A stretch of DNA of 64,000 bases from Haematobia irritans. Taxonomy: Eukaryota; Arthropoda; Insecta; Diptera; Muscidae. Of this stretch, positions 58,086 through 64,000 are shown in pieces. Position 1 is the first letter of the stretch. Each line of letters begins with the position of its first letter. A program made the position numbers and the translations under genes. The stretch spans positions 196,795,700 through 196,859,699 of the forward strand of contig NC_134398.1 in assembly GCF_050003625.1 (NCBI RefSeq), read 5' to 3'. A model generated the notes under the pieces. It was not told the origin of the DNA, did not search any database, and saw nothing but the letters and a program-made list of their open reading frames with translations.

Positions 58086-59450
58086 AGTGGCTGGAATAGA
58101 TCTTTATAATTTCGTCTATTATCCTCAGTATCCTTTTAATAAATATTCAGAGTTGACTTCTTCGCATTCTGCAGGATTAAATTAGTCGGATTCGCGGGAC
58201 TTTAGCTCTTTCCCAAAGACCCTGTACTATTATGGATGTATTGGTGGCTTTGGTATCTTTAGTTGATGGTGCCGTTGTTATCATACGATTAAAAGCTTAC
58301 AACAAAGTTCCAGTTTTTTTTTTCTTATATTTTGGAGTAGCATTTCTGGTTGCTGAATCAATCGCAGTGGCAGTGGTAGTAATGCTCCTGATGCCTGCGC
58401 TATTTCTATATTTATATGTATGTTCACTTCAGTGAATTCTATATGTATGTATATGTGAGTTGGCAGTTAGTATGAGGATGTCCAAATAAACTGTGGCAGC
58501 AGCATATTCGAAAAAGTTTTGCTGCGGCAAATGACACTATGCCACATTAAAACAGAAAAACTAAAAAAAATATATATAAGAGTATTTTGCGCCAAAAAAT
58601 CAAAACGACCAAAAAACATCATCGAAGAACCAACCAACGATCCGCATGTAATTTATGACAACATTTTACAAAGGTCGAGTTAAATGCCATATTTTAACTG
58701 ACACTATAGCAAAACGGGAGCATTGAGGGTACATACATGGAAAATAGGATGAATGTGCCCGAAAACAAAAGAACTGAGTGTAATATTGAAGAGACACATA
58801 GAAACAAGATATAAATATAGAAAATTTTTTTAAATTATTTATTTAAATTATAAGAGATTTTTAAATTGTTTATGTTTATTCTAAATTTATTTAACTATTA
58901 TAGATATTCAGAATATTAAATATTTTGGAATATGAGTTTTTTTTCATGTACCTATACATTGTCTGGTATGCATTATAAATTTTTAAAAAATTCTATATTA
59001 AATATTTTTGAAGTTAAGTTTTTTTTTTCTATGTACCAAATATTCATTGTCTGATTGGCAGTGCTTGCCTTATCTGTTTACAAATTGAAGAGCTGTGATT
59101 CCCAAAAATTTTTTTTTCAGACATAAAAAGACTACCCCCAAACAATTTTCCAGTGACAACCAAGATTCACGTTGTCCGCTGTAATAAAAAAATAGAAAAA
59201 AAAAATCCGAAACATGTGGACAATGTTCACCTCGTAACATTTGTTTTTTATGTGACGCGGTGCACCAATTGAAAACAGAATATGACGTCTGGTTATTATT
59301 TAATGTTACGCATTTTTCCATTAAGCACAAAAAAAAAAGATTATTCTTCAAACTGTCAACCATGGCGGAACAAAATATTCGTTGAATAAAAGATGGAAAA
59401 AATTTAGGGCGAACCATATTCCTGAAGGAGCTCAGGCTTCAGGAATATCG
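58086..59450. other. Low-repeat sequence, no gene supported
   Basis: Frames of 67 codons (58232-58435, plus) and 115 codons (59070-59417, minus) exist. The first encodes a hydrophobic low-complexity peptide, the second contains several poly-A derived runs. Neither has a recognisable domain. Confidence 0.4.
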
Positions 59451-59740
59451 TTCGTCAAGGAATAGGGTCAATAGCTACATTAAAGCGGCCAAGGTTATTC
59501 ATTATTTTTTTAGAAATGTGCATTGAGGATTTTGCTAGATTTTTAAGTTTTTTTATAGTTTTAGAATTTTTCGTGTTAGTGCCTTAGCAATTTTTGATGT
59601 ATGTAATTAATATTTTAAATCTCATTATTGCTCTACTTTATATATCTATCAACATATGGCCCATGGGGGCTCAGTTTGATTAAATAAATAAATATAAATA
59701 TAAATATAAATATAAATATAAATATAAATATAAATATGGA
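59451..59740 (+). mobile_element. Probable LINE 3' end with (AAATAT)n tail
   Basis: AT-rich sequence ends in ggcccatgggggctcagttt, gattaaataaataaatataa and a six-base (aaatat) run at 59692-59737. A 3' end passing into a short tandem A-rich tail is typical of non-LTR retrotransposons, and the reverse-transcriptase relic at 60296 ends in a comparable (aaat)n tail. No coding part is attached. Confidence 0.4.
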
Positions 59741-59769
59741 TGTTTTTATTATATTCGACCTGTATATAG

Positions 59770-60092
59770 ATTTTCCAATTGATAATTGTTGATAAAAACG
59801 AGCTCGAGGTCTGGATGATTAATTTTTATTTATTCAATATTTCGTCTTTTCATTGAAAGACTTCATCGGGAAAATTTTTGAAAAGAACAAAAAATAAAAA
59901 AAATAGCTAACGACGGTGTCTGTTGCATTAGTAATGCAACAGACACCGTCGTTAGCTATTTTTTTTATTTTTTGTTCTTTTCAAAAATTTTCCCGATGAA
60001 GTCTTTCAATGAAAAGACGAAATATTGAATAAATAAAAATTAATCATCCAGACCTCGAGCTCGTTTTTATCAACAATTATCAATTGGAAAAT
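59770..60092. repeat. Perfect 323-bp palindrome
   Basis: Left arm 59770-59930 and right arm 59932-60092 are perfect reverse complements around a single G at 59931. I compared every block and found no mismatch over 161 bp per arm. The centre reads gttgcattagtaatgcaac. Arms include gacctcgagctcg, cccgatgaagtctttcaatg and ctaacgacggtgtctgttg. The symmetry ends at 59769/60093, where the left side has unique sequence and the right side an (aaatat) microsatellite. Confidence 0.95.
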
Positions 60093-60294
60093 AAATATAA
60101 ATATATATATAAATATAAATATAAATATAAATATAAATATAAATATAAATATAAATATAAATATAAATATAAATATAAATATAAATATAAATATAAATAT
60201 AAATATAAATATAAATATAAATATAAATATAAATATAAATATAAATATAAATATAAATATAAATATAAATATAAATATAAATATAAATATAAAT
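60090..60294. repeat. (AAATAT)n microsatellite
   Basis: About 34 copies of a six-base unit, nearly perfect. Because the unit is six bases it is open in several frames: lysine-tyrosine repeats on plus, isoleucine-phenylalanine repeats on minus. These fuse in frame with the reverse-transcriptase relic. Confidence 0.97.
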
Positions 60295-61320
60295 TTCATA
60301 GGGCAGTAGACTCGAGAAGTAAATGGGGGGTTATACGGGATATAAGTGTTGGTAAGTCGTACCTTAAGGATAGGATTCAAACAGTTTATAGTGGAGGCGA
60401 TAGATCGGGACCTCTACCTGTATATAAGGGTGTGCCACAGGGGTCCATCATAGGTCCGTTATTATTCTCACTATATGCCAACGATCTCCCCCTACAATTA
60501 GAGCATTGCAAGACTGTCATGTATGCTGATGACGTCCAGGTTTTCCTGAGCGGCAATGTTGGCTGTATCAGGGACACTGTAGAGAGGCTTAACAATGATC
60601 TTAACCGTGTATTTAATAGGGCGAAGGCTAACGGATTATTGCTGAACCCTACCAAATCGGAATGCCTTATAATACACAGGAACAAGCATTTCCACCCACA
60701 TGCGCCGGATATTATTATAAATGATCAGAAGGTGGATGTTGTCACCAGAGCGAAGAATTTTGGAGTAATTTTCACTAGTTGACTTAGTTGGACAGATCAT
60801 GTCAATTCTGCTGCGGGCCAGACTTATGCTAGGTTAAGAGCGCTGTGGTTTAGCCATTCCTATACGCCACTGAACATACGAATTCTCTTGGCGAAAACTT
60901 TACTGGTACCAGGACTGATTTATGGCTGTGAACTTTTTGCTAATTGTGACTCGGGGCGTCTACGGAGGTTAAACGTTGCCTTCAATAGCATCATCCGTTA
61001 TGTGTATGGACTGAATAGGCGACAACGTGTCACCCATCTAGCGAATTCTCTGTATGGATTTAGTTTTCAAAGGCTTTGATATTTTTGCAGAAACTTATAG
61101 TAAAACGGACACCGGATAACTTGTATTGCAAATTGAGATTCACAAGATCAAGCAGAGGAAGAAAAATAATACCATTTAGGCGTCGATGTCTTGTTTCCGA
61201 ATGACATTTCTTTATCAATACAATACGTCTTTGGAACACATTTCAAAGCAACATACAAAGCATCAGCAACCCCTTTATTTTTAAAAAGCGAATACTTCAA
61301 TTGTATCGGAATTAATTTAC
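60295..61320 (+). pseudogene. Non-LTR retrotransposon reverse transcriptase, C-terminal half
   Basis: The relic encodes RNA-dependent DNA polymerase motifs. GVPQGSIIGPLLFSLYANDL (60429 onwards) is the conserved fingers-palm block. YADDVQVF (60522-60545) contains the catalytic aspartate pair. GLLLNPTKSECLII and AKNFGVIFTS correspond to the next conserved blocks. A stop at 60780-60782 interrupts where relatives have an arginine or aspartate-leucine. The frame then continues with WTDHVNSAAGQTYARLRALW, LLAKTLLVPGLIYGCELF and RRLNVAFNSIIRYVYGLNRR. After a second stop near 61079, frame-shifted residues RRRCLVSE, RLWNTFQSNIQSISNPFIFK and ILQLY remain to about 61320. These form the C-terminal end typical of jockey-related LINEs. 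The 5' half, including endonuclease, is missing. Confidence 0.85.
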
Positions 61321-61606
61321 ATCTATCTTGTCCTTCATAAACATCTGTTTTACATACTATCACGTCTTTGCATTTAAATGTTAAATTTTCTACGATATTA
61401 TTATAAATACTAATAACATTTTACTTTTCAAAAATCATTAATTATATAAATTATTACTATTTAAAAGAAATGTTTTTCCTCAATTTTTTTATAAAATTTC
61501 CCATTATATTAATTATTGTAATCCTAGTTAAAATGGATATTATTTCAACTATTGAAATCTGCACTATAATTATAAGACATTGTCTTGCTGTGTAGAAATA
61601 TACAAA

Positions 61607-61661
<55 letters not shown>
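60295..61661 (+). mobile_element. 5'-truncated LINE (Jockey-like) with (AAAT)n tail
   Basis: The element starts abruptly within the reverse-transcriptase domain, next to the microsatellite. It runs through the remainder of the pol region to about 61320 and a non-coding 3' segment. It ends with gtagaaatatacaaataaat and an (aaat)n run at 61603-61661. Truncation at the 5' end and a simple tail are characteristic of target-primed reverse transcription. Confidence 0.75.
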
Positions 61662-61665
<4 letters not shown>

Positions 61666-62431
61666 ATCATATACATTTTTATTAATTTTACCCTTCGTCA
61701 CTCTTATGGCACAGGGTATAATAAATTTGTGCATTTGTATGTAACGCCACGAAGAACCTTTCTGAGGCCCACCGTTTAGTACACCGATCGTCTATTAAAT
61801 TCTGAGTCGATGAACTTTTGCACGGTAATTAGAGAGCCAGAATTTAAATATGGGGGTCTCTTTACATTGGGGGCTACATACAAGTATGAACCGATATGGA
61901 GCATTTTTTGTGTGATTTGGGATCGGTTAATCTGATGGCTGTGGACCGATATGTACCAAGTTTGGCATGGTTGTTGGCGGTCATATACTAGCACAATGTA
62001 CCAAATTTCAACCGAATCGGATGAATGTCTCCGGAGGTCAGATCTGAGGATCGTTTTATATGGGAGCTATATATAATTATGGATCGATATGGACTAATTT
62101 TGTTGGTGTCCATATACTTACACAAAATACAAAATTTCAACTGAATCCTTTGAAATTTGCCTATATTGGGGCTATATAAATTGGATCGATATGGACCAAT
62201 TTTTGTATGGTTATTAGAGACTTTATACTCACATCATTACGGAGGCTCAGCAGGTAAAATATGGGAATCGGTTTATATAGAATCGGTATTATTATGAACC
62301 GATATGGATAAATTTTCGCACGGCTGTTAGATACCATATAATAACACTACGTAGCCTATTTCGACGGGATCGAATGAAATTCGTTTCTCTAAAGGACTTC
62401 ACAAGTCACATGTGGGGGTCAGTTTATATGC
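61662..62431. repeat. Composite-repeat fragments, degenerate
   Basis: At 61690-61760, tacccttcgtcactcttatg and cacagggtataataaatttg form a hairpin-headed start of the third family. From 61800, type I body units occur on the minus strand of the family (gggggctacatacaagtatg, ggtcagatctgaggatcg, tatataattatggatcgata). No complete element is present. Confidence 0.6.
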
Positions 62432-63072
62432 ACTGAAAAAAAAAAGCATGCCCGGTTCCAAAGATTTTGTCTTTACTTTAAAAATTTTGGTATTGATTCC
62501 GAGCCAAAGAAGCGGAGAATACAAGTAAGGATACTTTTAAGACACAATTCTCTTTTAAATGTGGGTTTTGTGTACTTGTTTCTAGGAAGCAAATTTTAAT
62601 TTTTCGCTTTTTCAGCTTTTTTTCTTCATATGCTATCAAAGTCATTTAAAACGAGTTAACGACAACTTTATTTTCCAAATTCAGACTCGACTTCCTGTAG
62701 AAATTATGCTATGTCTCAAGTAAAAAACTTCTTTAAAATAAAGTTTTAAAAAACAAAAACAAAATAATGTTGTTTTTCTTATTTTAAAGATAATTTCGTT
62801 GTTTGAAGGAAAAATTTGGAGTTAAAAATTGCAAGAATGTTTTTTTGGCGCATTTGGGGTAAAATGTAAAAATTTTAAGAAATTCTTAAGTATTTTGTTT
62901 GAAATACGGACATTTGTGAATAACTTTTCCCCTTTTTTAGTCCATTTAACCAACCTACGCAAAAAATTGTTAATGTAATTCCCTTATTTTCACAAAACAC
63001 ATTAAGTTCATGAGCTAAAATTGAGTTTAAGTGACTTTAGTGTCCTCGAGGGTTCACTTTTTTAGTGTACGT
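62432..63072. mobile_element. Possible MITE with short inverted ends
   Basis: It begins gcactgaaaaaaaaaagcat, inside a type I unit that breaks off at tatat. It ends with gagggttcacttttttagtg. The outermost cact...agtg and the adjacent A/T runs are inverted. The interior is AT-rich and has no frame. Boundaries and class are tentative. Confidence 0.4.
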
Positions 63073-63378
63073 TTGGTTTTTTGAATGGAAAATGTATAGT
63101 CAAATTAAAAACTTCAATTTGAATTTTCAGTGCTTTTTATTGGTTGTAAAAACCATCGATACACCGAATAACGATGTTATCATTTTGGGGTTCTCAAAGT
63201 GTTCGTTTAACTATCGAAAAAGGGTATAAAATATTGTTTTCATGACGCTTTGAAAACGTTGTTAAATACGATCGATACACCGTAGAATGATGTTATCATT
63301 TTGGGGTTGTAATAACGTTTTTTTCCACCGTGTATCAACCGTTTACAATGCTTTTACAACGCTTTTACAATGGTTTTT
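63073..63378. other. Short unassigned stretch with an internal direct repeat
   Basis: atcgatacaccg followed a few bases later by gatgttatcattttggggtt occurs at 63155 and again at 63271 (offset 116 bp). Nothing else is recognised. Confidence 0.5.
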
Positions 63379-64000
63379 TATACCCTAAACCACATAGTGG
63401 TCAGGGTATAATAAGTTTGATCGGCCAAAAAATGTGCCTACCAGAAATATTGATTTTAGACCCCATAAAATATATAGCGATCGACTCAGAATCACCTCCT
63501 GAGTCGATCTAGCGCTTGGTGTCCGTCCGTCCGTCTGTCCATGTATTTGTTGTTCACAGGATTCCGGTCGCAATTATTAACCGATTTTGATGAAATTTGG
63601 TACAGGGAGTTTTTTGGGCACAAGGACGACATAGCTCCCATATGTATGTTTCGCCCGATTTCGACAAATGGGGTCACATTGCGCTTTTTTTCAAACGGAT
63701 CGTCACCAAATTTGGCAAAAGCTAATCTTTTCCATCGCCCTTCAAGTCTGCAAAATTTCATCCAAATCGGTTCAGATTTAGATATAGCTCTCATATATAT
63801 GTATCGCCCGATTTTTTAAATTTGGCCATAAAACCCTTATTTATCAACCGATCTTACTCTAATTTGGCTAAATGTAGTCTTATATAGCACTAACTATATG
63901 TGCAAAAAATTATCGAAATAGGTTCAGATTTAGCTATAGCTCCCATATATATGTACCGCCCGATTTTCCCAAATTTGGCCATAGAACCCTTATTTATTAA
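63379..64000 (+). repeat. Third-family composite repeat, runs off the window
   Basis: The head tataccctaaaccacatagtgg then tcagggtata forms a hairpin at 63379-63410. A gactcagaatcacctcctga sequence and a ccgtccgtccgtctgtcc run (about 63522-63540) follow. From about 63570 come related units with tttggtacagggagtttttt, 'atagctcccatatgtatgtt' and atagctctcatatatatgta. The architecture copies types I and II with a different unit sequence. The 3' end is outside the window. Confidence 0.7.

Noticed and set aside
58232..58435. Small membrane protein gene of 67 codons
   Set aside because: The peptide is hydrophobic, but composition follows the T-rich base composition. No upstream or downstream gene structure or family motif is visible.
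60006..60380. Isoleucine-phenylalanine repeat protein on the minus strand
   Set aside because: It is the minus-strand reading of the (aaatat) microsatellite.

Overview
The window looks like intergenic or heterochromatic DNA of a higher fly, most likely a calyptrate muscid. It is very AT-rich. It contains no intact host gene, rRNA or true tRNA that I can support. Almost everything recognisable is repeat or mobile-element DNA, much of it nested. The organism is inferred from dipteran-type tRNA-derived SINEs, mariner/Tc1 relics and a mariner copy whose ends and C-terminal protein strongly resemble Himar1, first described from the horn fly Haematobia irritans. A stable fly or house fly relative is equally possible.

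Four repeat systems dominate. (1) Long composite repeats start with a TATACCC...GGGTATA hairpin and a CCGT/CTGT microsatellite. They continue with a tandem array of about 153-bp units and end in a TTCGGCCTGGCCGAA palindrome plus GTATATACTTG. I call the two main versions type I and type II. Type I copies lie at 1789-5793, 13636-15715, an inverted pair at 17994-20895, and 48518-50767. Type II copies lie at 1-1788, 6690-8829, 40475-42392 and 44448-46364. (2) A 29-bp minisatellite with core TTTCTATAGAAA and AAAATTTT occurs as internal segments of type I elements and as large free arrays (10431-16288, 22715-26515, 28195-31030, 33110-35150, 46797-47450, 53640-55020). (3) tRNA-derived SINEs end in (CCTAA)n. 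(4) DNA transposons and MITEs include a hAT-type MITE with a perfect 8-bp target duplication (7085-7609), a DD41D-spaced mariner (36829-38338), a Himar1-like mariner (40095 and 44067-46788), a DD37E Tc1/mariner element (56300-57577), AT-rich foldback MITEs, and a 39-bp inverted-repeat element at 17592-17929 and 55082-55515.

Layout: 1-8.8 kb holds nested composite repeats with SINE and hAT insertions. 10.4-16.3 kb is minisatellite broken by a type I element. 17-22 kb holds a foldback element, an inverted pair of type I elements and a SINE. 22.7-31 kb is two opposite-orientation minisatellite arrays around about 1.7 kb of other sequence. 33-35 kb is more minisatellite. 36.8-46.8 kb holds a mariner followed by a 4-kb tandem duplication. 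47.9-51.9 kb is a nested block around a type I element. 52-58 kb holds retroelement and DD37E relics in minisatellite. 59-61.7 kb has a perfect 323-bp palindrome, a microsatellite and a LINE reverse-transcriptase relic. 61.7-64 kb holds further composite repeats.

All coding relics are transposase or reverse-transcriptase pseudogenes, so no genes act together in a pathway. The best candidates for something new are the composite hairpin-headed elements (possibly Helitron/Helentron-like), the perfect palindrome, the ACTCACG-rich hAT MITE and the 4-kb tandem duplication.
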